Position numbers and translations under genes: made by a program. 64,000 nucleotides of DNA from Porphyrobacter sp. AAP60 (lineage in GTDB: Bacteria > Pseudomonadota > Alphaproteobacteria > Sphingomonadales > Sphingomonadaceae). The notes beneath the pieces are model-generated. The model did no database searches. It was not told where the DNA came from and saw only the letters and a list, made by a program, of their open reading frames with translations. The DNA lies in contig NZ_LJHV01000011.1 in assembly GCF_001296025.1 (NCBI RefSeq), positions 1-64,000 of the forward strand, written 5' to 3'. Positions 18,715-27,710 of this stretch are shown in pieces; position 1 is the first letter of the stretch; each line of letters starts with the position of its first letter.

Positions 18715-19479
18715 ATGGGTTACGATAGGGGACGCCGGCGCGGCCGCGACAAGCGCGACGGTTTCGGCGAAGATGGTTTCGATCCGTTCGGCGGCGGCAA
18801 TGACGGCTTTTCGCCGCCACGCGAATTCGGCGGTGGCGGTGACCGTTTTGGCGGCGGCGGCGGTGATCGCTTCGGCGGCGGCGGCGACCGTTTCGGTGGC
18901 GGCGGCCCGCGTGGCGGCGGCGGCGGTGCTCCGCGTGGTCCTGGTGGCCCGGGCGGCGGCGCAGGCGGCGGCGGTTTTACCCGTATGCCCGCACAGATCG
19001 TCGGCACCGGCAAAGGCACCGTAAAGTTCTTCAACACCCAGAAAGGCTTCGGCTTCATCCAGCAGGATGGCGGCGGCGAGGATGTGTTCGTTCACATCAG
19101 TGCGGTTGAACGCGCCGGCCTCGAAGGCCTCGCCGAAGGGCAGGAGCTTCAGTACAACCTCGTGGATCGCGGCGGCAAAGTGTCGGCGCAGGATTTGCAG
19201 GTCGTGGGCGATGTGATTGCCGTGGCGGCCAAGCCGGCTGCCCCGCAGCGCGAACTGACCGGTGAGCGCGTGACGGGTACGGTCAAGTTCTTCAACGCGA
19301 TGAAGGGCTTCGGCTTCCTCGTTCGCGATGATGGCCAGCCGGATGCGTTTGTGCACATCAGCGCAGTCGAACGCTCGGGGCTTTCGGCCTTGAACGAAGG
19401 CGAGAAGTACGAATTCGATCTCGAAGTCGATCGACGCGGAAAACATTCCGCCGTCAATCTGGCCCCGATCGAAGGCTGA
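18715..19479 (+). CDS. Double cold-shock-domain protein with Gly-rich N-terminal tail
   Basis: A 254-residue protein with two cold-shock domains: CSD1 near residues 98-165 (GTVKFFNTQKGFGFI, EDVFVHISAVE) and CSD2 near 185-254 (GTVKFFNAMKGFGFL, DAFVHISAVE), each with RNP1 and RNP2. The first 95 residues are a disordered Arg/Gly/Phe-rich tail with three GGGGDRFGGGG-type repeats (DNA about 18828..18906). CSDs bind single-stranded RNA/DNA and melt RNA structure. The 259-base upstream gap could hold a structured cold-shock leader; no canonical element is recognised. Confidence 0.9.
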   Translation: MGYDRGRRRGRDKRDGFGEDGFDPFGGGNDGFSPPREFGGGGDRFGGGGGDRFGGGGDRFGGGGPRGGGGGAPRGPGGPGGGAGGGGFTRMPAQIVGTGKGTVKFFNTQKGFGFIQQDGGGEDVFVHISAVERAGLEGLAEGQELQYNLVDRGGKVSAQDLQVVGDVIAVAAKPAAPQRELTGERVTGTVKFFNAMKGFGFLVRDDGQPDAFVHISAVERSGLSALNEGEKYEFDLEVDRRGKHSAVNLAPIEG

Positions 19480-19611
19480 CCCCGGCCAAAACCGCTCCCG
19501 CGGTTTGACGCGGGCCCAGCGGAAGATTAACGGATTGCAGATGGCGGCTCTGGTTCAGGGCCGCCATTTGCGTTTGTTCTCCCAAGACACTCTCAATTCA
19601 GGAAATTGCCC

Positions 19612-20811
19612 ATGTCTATACCTGCGCTCATGCCCGTTTATCCGCGCTGCGGCGTGCGGCCGGTGCGCGGCGAGCATTGCCACCTGATCGACGAGAACGG
19701 CACGCGCTATCTCGATTTCGCCAGCGGTATTGCGGTGAATCTGCTGGGTCATTCGCACGAAGGACTGATCGGCGCGATCCAGAGCCAAGCCGCCACGCTG
19801 ATGCATGTTTCGAACCTCTACGGCAGCCCGCAGGGGGAACGCCTTGCACAGATGCTGGTCGATACGACCTTTGGCGACACGGTGTTTTTCACCAATTCGG
19901 GCGCGGAGGCCTGCGAGACCGCAATCAAGACCGCGCGTGCCTATCACCAGAACGCCGGTGATGGGGGCGATGCCAACCGGTTCGAGATCATCACCTTTCA
20001 CAACGCCTTCCACGGCCGCACGATGGCGACCATCAGCGCATCGAACCAGACAAAGATGCACCATGGCTTTTCGCCGCTGCTCGAAGGGTTCAAATATGCG
20101 CCGTTTGACGATCTGGAGGCAGTCAAGGCGCTGATCGGGCCGCGCACCGCAGGCATCATGGTCGAGCCGATTCAGGGCGAGGGTGGCATCCGTCCGGCCT
20201 CGCAAGAATTTATGGCTGGGCTGCGCGCGCTGGCGGACGAGCGTGATCTGATGCTGATCCTTGACGAGGTGCAGTGCGGTGTCGCCCGCACCGGCAAGCT
20301 CTATGCCTATGAACACTACGGCATCACGCCCGATATCATGGCAACCGCCAAAGGCATCGGCGGCGGATTTCCGCTGGGTGCGTGCATCGCCACCGAAAAG
20401 GCCGCGCGCGGGATGACCTTCGGCACCCACGGCTCCACTTACGGCGGCAACCCGCTCGCCATGGCGGCGGGCACCGCAGTGATGGAAGCCGTGGCGAACG
20501 AGGAGTTCCTGAACTCTGTCGCCGAAAAGGGCGAGCGGCTGCGTGCACGGCTGGAACAGTTCATCGGCAACTATCCGGAACTGTTCGAACTGGTGCGCGG
20601 CAAGGGTCTGATGCTCGGCCTCAAGATGAAGATGGAGAGCCGCCCGTTCTTCGTCCACCTGCGTGATCATCACCAGTTGCTGACTGTGGCGGCAGGCGAC
20701 AACACCATTCGCGTGATCCCGCCGCTGGTGATCGGTGATGCCGAGATCGACGAATTCTTTGACAAGCTGTCAGCCGGTGCGGCCAGCTTCAAAGTGCCGG
20801 AAGCAGCATGA
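19612..20811 (+). CDS. argD: Acetylornithine transaminase
   Basis: A 399-residue class III PLP aminotransferase. [13 protein letters not shown] binds the cofactor phosphate, [17 protein letters not shown] holds the PLP-ring Asp, and [13 protein letters not shown] carries the Schiff-base Lys. It converts N-acetylglutamate semialdehyde to N-acetylornithine in arginine synthesis. AGGAA precedes ATG 19612; a TTG at 19606 is closer to it and less likely. argF overlaps its stop. Confidence 0.95.
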   Translation: MSIPALMPVYPRCGVRPVRGEHCHLIDENGTRYLDFASGIAVNLLGHSHEGLIGAIQSQAATLMHVSNLYGSPQGERLAQMLVDTTFGDTVFFTNSGAEACETAIKTARAYHQNAGDGGDANRFEIITFHNAFHGRTMATISASNQTKMHHGFSPLLEGFKYAPFDDLEAVKALIGPRTAGIMVEPIQGEGGIRPASQEFMAGLRALADERDLMLILDEVQCGVARTGKLYAYEHYGITPDIMATAKGIGGGFPLGACIATEKAARGMTFGTHGSTYGGNPLAMAAGTAVMEAVANEEFLNSVAEKGERLRARLEQFIGNYPELFELVRGKGLMLGLKMKMESRPFFVHLRDHHQLLTVAAGDNTIRVIPPLVIGDAEIDEFFDKLSAGAASFKVPEAA

Positions 20812-21761
20812 CCGCCGTCGGGGGGCAGCTGCGGCATTTCCTAGATTTGGGGGATGCGGGTGCCGATGATGTTGCGGCGATGATCAACGACGCGATTGAT
20901 CGCAAGGCGGCGCGCGGCGGCCAGCCCAAGGGCGCAGTCGATGCCGATGCGCCGCTGGCAGGCCGCGTGCTGGCACTGGTGTTCGAGAAGAATTCCACCC
21001 GCACCCGCGTCAGCTTTGACATCGCGATGCGGCAGCTGGGCGGCAGCGTGCTGATCCTCGATTCCGCCTCGAGCCAGCTGGGACGGGGAGAGAGCATCGC
21101 TGATACCGCGCGGGTGCTCAGCCGGATGGTGGATGCCATCATGCTGCGCACCGATGATCACGCCAAGATAGAGGAAATGGCGCGTCATGCGACGGTGCCG
21201 GTGATCAACGGGCTGACCGATCAATCGCACCCGTGCCAGATTGTTGCCGATCTTCTCACCGTGATCGAACACGGCAAGGCGCTGCCGGGATTGGAGTTGG
21301 CGTGGTTCGGGGATGGCAACAACGTGCTGCATTCGATCCTCGAAGCGGCAGGGTTGTTCAAGTTCAACGTGCGTGTGGCAGTGCCTGCGGGATACGAGCC
21401 TGATCCGGCTTTCGTAGCCATGGCGCGCGAAGGCGGTGCCACGGTGACCATCACGCAGGATGCCCAAGCGGCTGCGCGCGGGGCGGACGTGCTGGTTACC
21501 GATACCTGGATCTCGATGGGGCAGGCCGACGCAGCCGAAAAAATTGCGGCGATGGCCCCCTATCAGGTCAACGCCGCGCTGATGGCCACAGCCAAGCCTG
21601 ATGCGGTGTTCCTGCACTGCCTGCCAGCACACGTGGGCGACGAGGTCAGCGAGGACGTGTTCGAAGGGCCGCAATCTGTCGTTTTTGACGAGGCAGAGAA
21701 CCGCATCCATGCACAGAAATCAGTGCTGTTGTGGAGTGTCGGCCTCGTCGGCGGCAACTAG
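20808..21761 (+). CDS. argF: Ornithine carbamoyltransferase
   Basis: A 317-residue transcarbamylase with the carbamoyl-phosphate motif [20 protein letters not shown], and the ornithine-site FLHCLPAH motif. It forms citrulline from ornithine and carbamoyl phosphate. Its ATG overlaps the argD stop (ATGA), so argD and argF are translationally coupled; hslO follows 63 bases later. Confidence 0.97.
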   Translation: MTAVGGQLRHFLDLGDAGADDVAAMINDAIDRKAARGGQPKGAVDADAPLAGRVLALVFEKNSTRTRVSFDIAMRQLGGSVLILDSASSQLGRGESIADTARVLSRMVDAIMLRTDDHAKIEEMARHATVPVINGLTDQSHPCQIVADLLTVIEHGKALPGLELAWFGDGNNVLHSILEAAGLFKFNVRVAVPAGYEPDPAFVAMAREGGATVTITQDAQAAARGADVLVTDTWISMGQADAAEKIAAMAPYQVNAALMATAKPDAVFLHCLPAHVGDEVSEDVFEGPQSVVFDEAENRIHAQKSVLLWSVGLVGGN

Positions 21762-21824
21762 CGCAGGGGTCTGGCAGAAGGGGGGGGCTTGGCCCCACCG
21801 TCAGCGATCCCCATATGCGCCCGC

Positions 21825-22715
21825 ATGACTGAGACAATCGAAACCTTTGCTGACAACTTGATGGGCTTCACGCTTCCGGCGCGCAGTGCGCGGGGCCGGA
21901 TGGTGCGTATGGAATGCGTGCTCGATCAGGTGCTGTCGGCGCATGATTACCCAGCGCCGATTTTGCACTTGCTGGGTGAGGCGCTGGTGCTGGGCACCTT
22001 GATGGGCGGGTTGCTGAAGGGCGAAACTGCCCAGATGACGATGCAGGCGCAGACCAATGGCGGCATCGTTAAACTGCTGGTGTGTGATTATCGCGCCGGC
22101 GCGGTGCGCGGCTATGCCGATTTCGATGGGGAGCGGCTCGCCCGCCTTGGCGCGAACCCCTCGCTGAAGGCGCTGTTCGGCGAGGGATATCTTGCGATTA
22201 CCTTCGAAACCGAAGGCAAGCAGCGCTATCAGGGGGTCGTGCCGCTCGAGGGCGACAGTCTGGCCGAAGCGTGTGAGAGCTATTTCAGCCAGTCCGAACA
22301 AATTCCGACCTTGATCCGTGTCGCCAGCCGGGCCGGCGCCAACGGCCGCGCGGCCGCCGGGCTGCTCGTGCAACATCTGCCCGAGGGCGAGGAAGGTCGC
22401 GAGCGGCTGCATACGCGCCTGGACCATCCCGATTGGGAACATGTGGCGGTGCTAGCCGGATCAATCAGCCACGACGAATTGCTCGATCCGCGCCTCTCGC
22501 TGGAAGCGATCGCGTGGCGGCTGTTTCACGAAGAGCAAGAAGTGCTGGTGCAAGCGGGCGCGGCGCTTTCGCGCGGCTGCCGGTGCAGCGCCGAACATTA
22601 CGCAACAATCATCGCGCGCTTCCCCGCTGACGAGCAAGAGGCCATGCGCGGGGACAACGGGATCATCGCCGTCGATTGCGCGTTCTGTTCACGAACCTTT
22701 GCGTTGTCGATCTGA
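21825..22715 (+). CDS. hslO: Hsp33 redox-regulated chaperone
   Basis: A 296-residue Hsp33. The N-terminal domain has ARMVRMECVLDQ-like sequence, and the C-terminal zinc switch has CRC (near residue 250) and CAFC (near 285), matching CXC...CXXC. Oxidation releases zinc and activates holdase activity. ATG 21825 (MTETIETF) is chosen; the in-frame upstream ATG at 21789 has no support. It commonly follows argF in alphaproteobacteria. Confidence 0.94.
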   Translation: MTETIETFADNLMGFTLPARSARGRMVRMECVLDQVLSAHDYPAPILHLLGEALVLGTLMGGLLKGETAQMTMQAQTNGGIVKLLVCDYRAGAVRGYADFDGERLARLGANPSLKALFGEGYLAITFETEGKQRYQGVVPLEGDSLAEACESYFSQSEQIPTLIRVASRAGANGRAAAGLLVQHLPEGEEGRERLHTRLDHPDWEHVAVLAGSISHDELLDPRLSLEAIAWRLFHEEQEVLVQAGAALSRGCRCSAEHYATIIARFPADEQEAMRGDNGIIAVDCAFCSRTFALSI

Positions 22716-22789
22716 CAGTTCGTCGAAAAAATCCGCCCTCCGGCGACCGAACGACTAAAATGTGCAATTCGGGCCGAACAAAAGCAGGC

Positions 22790-23221
22790 ATGACTTCCAG
22801 TATGGACAACACATCAATCAGCCTAATGCGCGCAGTCGCAATCGGGAGTTTTGCCGCCGCTGCCACGTTGTGGCTATCCGCGCCGGTCGTGGCACAGGGT
22901 AACGGTCTTGCCATGCTTGGCACGCTGGCCAAGGGCGAATGGACAATCAAGGAACGCGGAGGAGTGCCCGACCGCAAGATCTGCGTGAAGTCCGGGGCGG
23001 AGCTGATTCAGCTCCAGCATCGCGGTAATGGCTGCAACCAATTTGTGGTGGAGGACGGAGCCGCGCGCGTGACGGTGCAATATACCTGTCAGGGCAATGG
23101 CTATGGCCGCACCAGCATCCGCAGGGAGACGGGCACGCTCGTGCAGCTGGAAAGTCAGGGCATCCACGATGGCATGCCGTTCCAATTGGTCGCCGAGGCA
23201 CGCCGGACCGGCAACTGCTGA
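22790..23221 (+). CDS. Hypothetical secreted protein (DUF3617-like)
   Basis: A protein of about 143 residues with a signal peptide ending near VVAQG, then a small domain with four cysteines (KICVKSG, GNGCNQF, QYTCQGNG, terminal GNC) that could form two disulfides in the periplasm. The GEWTIKERGG-to-CVKSG opening resembles DUF3617 proteins. Start is uncertain: in-frame ATGs at 22760, 22790, 22802 and 22826, none with a strong ribosome site. Confidence 0.65.
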   Translation: MTSSMDNTSISLMRAVAIGSFAAAATLWLSAPVVAQGNGLAMLGTLAKGEWTIKERGGVPDRKICVKSGAELIQLQHRGNGCNQFVVEDGAARVTVQYTCQGNGYGRTSIRRETGTLVQLESQGIHDGMPFQLVAEARRTGNC

Positions 23222-23264
23222 CCCACGCGATTGCCTTTGGCGCTGTCCGTGATAGTGCCGCCCC

Positions 23265-23963
23265 ATGACTGGTTCTGAACACAATGCTTCGCTGCCGATT
23301 GCGGTCGTGCTGCTGTCAGGTGGTCTGGATTCGATGGTCACTGCTGCTCTGGCGCAAGAGCGCGGCTTTGCAGTGCATGCGCTGACCGTAGATTACGGCC
23401 AACGGCACCGGCTTGAGCTGCAATCCGCCGAGCGTATCGCACATCAGCTGGGGCTGGCCCGACAGACGAGCATTGCGCTTGATTTGCGGGCTTTCGGCGG
23501 ATCGGCGCTGACCGATGCGATCGATGTGCCCAAAAGCGGGGTGGGTGATGATATTCCGGTGACCTATGTGCCCGCACGCAATCTTGTGTTCCTCGCGCTG
23601 ACTACCGCGTGCGCGGAAGCGGCTGGCGCGCGGGATGTCTTCATCGGCGTCAACGCGCTGGATTATTCGGGCTATCCCGATTGCCGTCCGGAATTCATCG
23701 CCAGCTTTGCCGAAACAGCCCGGCTGGGCACCAAAGCTGGCGTGGAGCGTGCGCCCTTTACCATCCATGCGCCGCTTCAACATATGACGAAGGCTGACAT
23801 CGCCCGCGAATGCGCACGGCTTGGTTTGGACCCGGCATGGAGCTGGTCGTGTTACGATCCGACGCCCGATGGTTTGGCGTGTGGTCTGTGTGATTCGTGC
23901 CGCTTGCGGAAAAAGGGTTTTGCCGAGGCGGGGATTGTCGATAGCACGCGCTATCACGCCTGA
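23265..23963 (+). CDS. queC: 7-cyano-7-deazaguanine (preQ0) synthase
   Basis: A 232-residue PP-loop ATPase: LLSGGLDSMVTAAL (residues 17-30) binds ATP, YVPARNLVFL and GVNALDYSGYPDCRPEF line the active site, and CGLCDSCRLRKKGF gives the C-terminal zinc cysteines. It converts carboxydeazaguanine to preQ0 for queuosine in tRNA. queD, queE and queF are not in the window. Confidence 0.96.
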   Translation: MTGSEHNASLPIAVVLLSGGLDSMVTAALAQERGFAVHALTVDYGQRHRLELQSAERIAHQLGLARQTSIALDLRAFGGSALTDAIDVPKSGVGDDIPVTYVPARNLVFLALTTACAEAAGARDVFIGVNALDYSGYPDCRPEFIASFAETARLGTKAGVERAPFTIHAPLQHMTKADIARECARLGLDPAWSWSCYDPTPDGLACGLCDSCRLRKKGFAEAGIVDSTRYHA

Positions 23964-24015
23964 GCGGCTGGGCTCGGGGCGGATCAAGTGAATATCCTGG
24001 AGAGGGGATCAGCAA

Positions 24016-25581
24016 TTGAGCGAAGATACCACAGCGCCGCAGGACCGCGGCGAACAGCCCGCGTCAGCCTACAGCTGGTACGTGCTTGGCGTCTTGGTGG
24101 TGGTCTACATCCTCAACTTCATTGACCGGCAGATCCTTGCGATTCTTGCTGTTGATATCAAACGCGATCTTGATCTTACCGATGACCAGTTGGGGTTTCT
24201 GGGCGGGGCTGCCTTCGCAGTGTTTTATGCCTTGTTCGGCGTGCCGCTCGGACGCCTGGCGGACCGTTGGCATCGGGTGCGGCTTTTGACCATCGGGCTG
24301 GTGCTTTGGTCCACCATGACCGCGGTTTCAGGGCTGGCGCGCAATTACGTCACATTGTCGCTCGCACGGATGGGCGTGGGCGTGGGTGAAGCAACCGCTA
24401 GCCCGACGGCCTATTCGCTCATCTCGGATTATTTCCCTTCCCGCCAGCGCGCGACGGCATTGGCGATTTATTCTTCAGGGCTTTATCTCGGCGGCGGTGT
24501 TTCGTTGCTGATTGGCGCGAAGATTTCGCAAGTCTGGGACGCAGCATATCCTGGCGGCGGAATCGGTGGATTTGTTGGTTGGCAGGCCGCTTTCATGGCT
24601 GTTGGCTTGCCGGGCCTGCTGCTTGCGCTCTGGGTGGCGTCGCTTCGTGAGCCGACCCGTCCGCCACCGGTCAACGCGAGCGGGAACAGCCCGCTGCGTG
24701 ATTTCTTTATCGATCTGTCGATGCTGCTGCCGCCTTTCACTGTGTTCCACGCCATGCGCCGCGGGCCGAAGGCGTTGGCGATCAATCTGGCGGTGGCAGC
24801 GGCCATGTTCATGCTTGCCGTGGTGATGATCGGGCTGACGGACAACCTGCCACAATGGTCGGCGATGACGTTTGGATATTATGCCGTGTTTTCGTGGGCA
24901 TCGACACTGCGGCGTCATGATCCAGCGACCTTTAGGCTGATCTGGGGAACGCCGGCATTCGTCTGCACTGCGCTGGGGTATGGTCTGGTCGCGCTCGGCG
25001 CCTATGCGCTCGCATTTTGGTCAGCCTTCTATGCCGAGACTGTACTGGACCTGCCAAAAGCCGAGCTTGCCTTTATTCTCGGCGGCAGCGGTGCTGTGTC
25101 CGGTTTTCTTGGCGTGATCCTCGGCGGAAGAATGTCGGACTGGCTGCGGGTGCGTAATCCCTCCGGGCGCATTTTCGTCATTATGTTCGGAATACTTGGT
25201 CCGGTGATCCCGATCTGGATCGGCTTCACCACCGAGGATGGGACGCTGTTTTACGTCATGAACTTCCTCGCGGGTCTGTTTGCTGCAACAGCGCTGGGAG
25301 CGGCGGCTGCAACGACGCAGGATCTGGTGTTGCCACGGATGCGCGGGACGGCCACCGCATCGTTTTTCCTCGCGACCACTCTGGTTGGTCTGGCGATCGG
25401 TCCATATATGGTGGGGCAGATTTCAGCTTTGACCGGAAGCCTAAGAATCGGCGTTCTTTCGTTGATCGGGGTCGCGCCGATCTCGCTCGTCCTTCTGATC
25501 TATGCCTATCGTACATTGCCGCTCGCCGAAGCGACAATGGAACAGCGCGCCTTGGATGCTATGGGGGCGGCAAGCGGTTAA
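24016..25581 (+). CDS. MFS transporter (spinster-like)
   Basis: A 521-residue major facilitator with twelve predicted helices. The A-loop motif PLGRLADRWHRVRLL follows helix 2, and LARMGVGVGEATASPTAYSLISDYFPSRQRA is characteristic of spinster-type MFS proteins (positions about 118-148). A long central loop separates the halves. The start is a TTG at 24016 preceded by GGAGAGGGG; no nearby ATG fits. The substrate is unknown. Confidence 0.88.
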   Translation: MSEDTTAPQDRGEQPASAYSWYVLGVLVVVYILNFIDRQILAILAVDIKRDLDLTDDQLGFLGGAAFAVFYALFGVPLGRLADRWHRVRLLTIGLVLWSTMTAVSGLARNYVTLSLARMGVGVGEATASPTAYSLISDYFPSRQRATALAIYSSGLYLGGGVSLLIGAKISQVWDAAYPGGGIGGFVGWQAAFMAVGLPGLLLALWVASLREPTRPPPVNASGNSPLRDFFIDLSMLLPPFTVFHAMRRGPKALAINLAVAAAMFMLAVVMIGLTDNLPQWSAMTFGYYAVFSWASTLRRHDPATFRLIWGTPAFVCTALGYGLVALGAYALAFWSAFYAETVLDLPKAELAFILGGSGAVSGFLGVILGGRMSDWLRVRNPSGRIFVIMFGILGPVIPIWIGFTTEDGTLFYVMNFLAGLFAATALGAAAATTQDLVLPRMRGTATASFFLATTLVGLAIGPYMVGQISALTGSLRIGVLSLIGVAPISLVLLIYAYRTLPLAEATMEQRALDAMGAASG

Positions 25582-25860
25582 ACTGGGCTAGGTCTTTAGC
25601 CACTAGTCCGGTAGTGGGCAGGACAAGGCCGAGAGCCGTTTCACTTCCAGACCTGAGCCACAACTACGATCAACGTTTGGTCTGCGGCTAACTGCAGTCC
25701 TGCCATTTCCTTGAGATAGGGGAAGCCGACGCACCTTAGATGGCGCTGGCTGGGTGCCTTACGCCTCCACTGCCCGAGTATTACCTGAGATACAGTGGCC
25801 TGCACGGGCAAAACGTGGGGTGGCCGCGGCTTCAGAAATAGCACGTTGCACCAGCACAAT
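25582..25860. other. Non-coding stretch, nothing recognised
   Basis: The gap between the MFS gene and the ompA terminator holds no convincing gene. The one open frame on the minus strand (25641..25895) runs through the ompA terminator hairpin and has no ribosome site or family similarity. No tRNA, promoter or repeat was recognised. Confidence 0.5.
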
Positions 25861-25891
25861 AAAAAAGGGGCCGGATTTCTCCAGCCCCTTT
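25861..25891 (-). terminator. Intrinsic terminator of the ompA-like gene
   Basis: On the minus strand GGGGCTGGA (25888..25880) pairs with TCCGGCCCC (25875..25867) around a GAAA tetraloop, with one G-U pair, then six T residues. A-rich bases on the other side would let it act for the converging MFS transcript as well. It is 26 bases after the ompA stop. Confidence 0.92.
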
Positions 25892-25913
25892 TCAATACCC
25901 TTTGCGGGGTAAC

Positions 25914-27059
25914 TTACATGCCCGAACCCGGACCGTAGGTTACTTCCACGCGGCGGTTCTGCGCTTCGCGCACACCGTCTGCGGTGGGAACGCGCGGCTG
26001 CGATTCGCCAAACGCTTCGCCAGTAATGCGGGCGCCCGGGACGCCGCGACCGGTCAGATAGCTGCGAACCGAAGCGTTGCGACGCTCAGCGAGAGCCACG
26101 TTGTAGCTCACGCTACCGGCGCGGTCGGTGTGACCGGCCAGCATGACACTTGCCGTGCCGCAATTGGCGTAGGCAGTGACAGCGTTGTTGAGGATCGTCG
26201 CAGCTTCCGAAGTGATGTCCGACTTATCAAAGTCGAAGAACACGATGTACGGACCCGTGTTGCAAGGTGCAGCAGGCGGGGGCGGCGGCGGAGGCGGCGG
26301 AGGCGGCGGAGGCGGGGGCGGCGGCGGAGGTGCCACTACCGGTGCTGCCACAGGCTCTGCGCCACCGAAGTTATAGGTGATCGAGCCAAGCAGCGAGTGA
26401 GTGCTGAGCTTGGTTTCGAGCGAACGGCCAATCGTATCGATCAGGTTCACATCCGGCGCGTTGAAGTAGCGATACTTCAACCCGACATCCCACGAATCGC
26501 TGAGCGGAGCGCGGACGCCCGCGAGCAGCTGCCATGCGAAGCCAGTGTCCGAATCGTTGTAAGCGCCGGGGCCGTTCAGGTCGAAAGTGGCATCCATGTC
26601 CACTCGGGCAACACCAACACCACCGCCTGCAAAGGCCTGCAAGCCATCGTCAGAGCCGAAGTCGAACAAGCCATTGAGCATGAAGCTCAAAGCATTGACT
26701 TCACCCAGAGCGGGAGCGGTAAGGTTCGTCAAACGACCGTTGCGACCACCAGGCCGACCGACAGGGTCGATCTGCAGACCTTGGCCACCAGCAGCCACAT
26801 CATCGAGCTTTGCGGCGCGATAGCTGGCTTCTGCTTCGAGGCGGAACGCACCGAAGTCGTAGCCGACGGCGCCACCGAAGTCGTAGCCTGTGTTGTAGTT
26901 GGCAGTGGCATCTGCGGGCGAACCATTGACATCGATGTTCTGGTCTTCGACGATCATTACGCCGCCATCGCCCTGAATGTACCACTGGCCTTCACGGGCC
27001 ATGGCGGGCGTGGTCAGCGCGGTCGAAGCCATCGCCATTCCAATGACGAGTTTGCGCAT
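25914..27059 (-). CDS. OmpA-family outer-membrane protein
   Basis: A 381-residue protein with a signal peptide (cut after AMA), an eight-strand beta-barrel (residues about 24-230, with KYRYFNAPDVNLID), a linker of 19 consecutive prolines (DNA 26274..26330) and a C-terminal OmpA peptidoglycan-binding domain with VMLAGHTDRAGSVSYN. It anchors the outer membrane to the wall. AAAGGGGA precedes ATG 27059; the longer frame to 27155 is not supported. It ends at a strong intrinsic terminator. Confidence 0.93.
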   Translation of the reverse strand: MRKLVIGMAMASTALTTPAMAREGQWYIQGDGGVMIVEDQNIDVNGSPADATANYNTGYDFGGAVGYDFGAFRLEAEASYRAAKLDDVAAGGQGLQIDPVGRPGGRNGRLTNLTAPALGEVNALSFMLNGLFDFGSDDGLQAFAGGGVGVARVDMDATFDLNGPGAYNDSDTGFAWQLLAGVRAPLSDSWDVGLKYRYFNAPDVNLIDTIGRSLETKLSTHSLLGSITYNFGGAEPVAAPVVAPPPPPPPPPPPPPPPPPPPAAPCNTGPYIVFFDFDKSDITSEAATILNNAVTAYANCGTASVMLAGHTDRAGSVSYNVALAERRNASVRSYLTGRGVPGARITGEAFGESQPRVPTADGVREAQNRRVEVTYGPGSGM

Positions 27060-27099
27060 TCTAATATTCCCCTTTGTATTGGACTTGAAGCACTGTCGG

Positions 27100-27128
27100 T
27101 CTCTATCTTTTCCACATACATGAGGCAA
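27100..27128 (-). promoter_or_regulatory. Possible sigma-70 promoter of the ompA-like gene
   Basis: On the minus strand TTGCCT (27128..27123), a 17-base spacer and TAGAGA (27105..27100). The leader to the ATG would be about 35 bases. The same -10 hexamer and spacing appear in the putative GTA promoter at 41312..41340. Motif quality is moderate, so this is a proposal. Confidence 0.35.
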
Positions 27129-27176
27129 GCCATCAATGCCTCGGGGGTGTTGCAAGAATGCCGCTATGAAGCGGCT

Positions 27177-27229
27177 GTAGCGAAAAATGCAACGTCAATT
27201 TGGTAAGCTAGGCCCGGTCTTTTCGCTAC
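27177..27229. repeat. Inverted repeat at the 3' end of the GTA cluster
   Basis: GTAGCGAAAA (27177..27186) and TTTTCGCTAC (27220..27229) form a perfect 10-base inverted repeat with a 33-base spacer. It starts immediately after the TAA stop of the last GTA gene. It could act as a transcript-end hairpin or protein-binding site; there is no T-run after the stem. Confidence 0.55.
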
Positions 27230-27694
27230 TTATTGCGTGGAGGGGCCAAGCAAGCCGATGTTTCCTAACATCTGAATCAACTGAACAAGGGCAGCACGAG
27301 CCTCGGCATCCACGATGGCCCCGCCGGTTGGAGCGACAGGGCTTGATTCAGCCTTCCAGCCCGACCGGAAGAACAGGCTGACAGTTGCAGTGCGGTCAAA
27401 CAGACGCATACCGTCGCTGGGCGGGACGAAATGCCAAGAACCACCAATCCGGATGGCGATATGGTCTTCGCAGCCTGTCCAAGCTTGCGCGGCGGGCGAG
27501 GTGACGCGAAAGCTCTCACCCTCTGCCGCGTCTTCCGGGGGCGTCGGTTTTGATGCTACAACCGCTTGCGACGAGAGAGCATCAAGCACACTCAGGGCCT
27601 GATTGACGAAAAACTCCTTCTGCGATTGGCCTGCGATCAGCAATGGCAACCCGAAGTTCGGCGTGACAGAGGGAAATGGGGTGGGTTCTGACAT
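27230..27694 (-). CDS. DUF2793 protein at the end of the GTA cluster
   Basis: A 154-residue protein with the DUF2793 signature PNFGLPLLIAGQSQKEFFVNQAL near the start (written here as about residues 12-34). DUF2793 occurs in phage and GTA virion decoration or spike-type proteins, so a surface or host-binding role is inferred. AGGAG precedes ATG 27694; the gene begins 16 bases after the g15 stop, which places it in the GTA operon. Confidence 0.75.
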   Translation of the reverse strand: MSEPTPFPSVTPNFGLPLLIAGQSQKEFFVNQALSVLDALSSQAVVASKPTPPEDAAEGESFRVTSPAAQAWTGCEDHIAIRIGGSWHFVPPSDGMRLFDRTATVSLFFRSGWKAESSPVAPTGGAIVDAEARAALVQLIQMLGNIGLLGPSTQ

Positions 27695-27710
27695 GGCAAT
27701 CTCCTGGGGA

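Noticed and set aside
25641..25895. Open frame of 84 codons on the minus strand
   Set aside because: It overlaps the ompA terminator hairpin, lacks a ribosome site and reads like a random Cys/Arg-rich translation.
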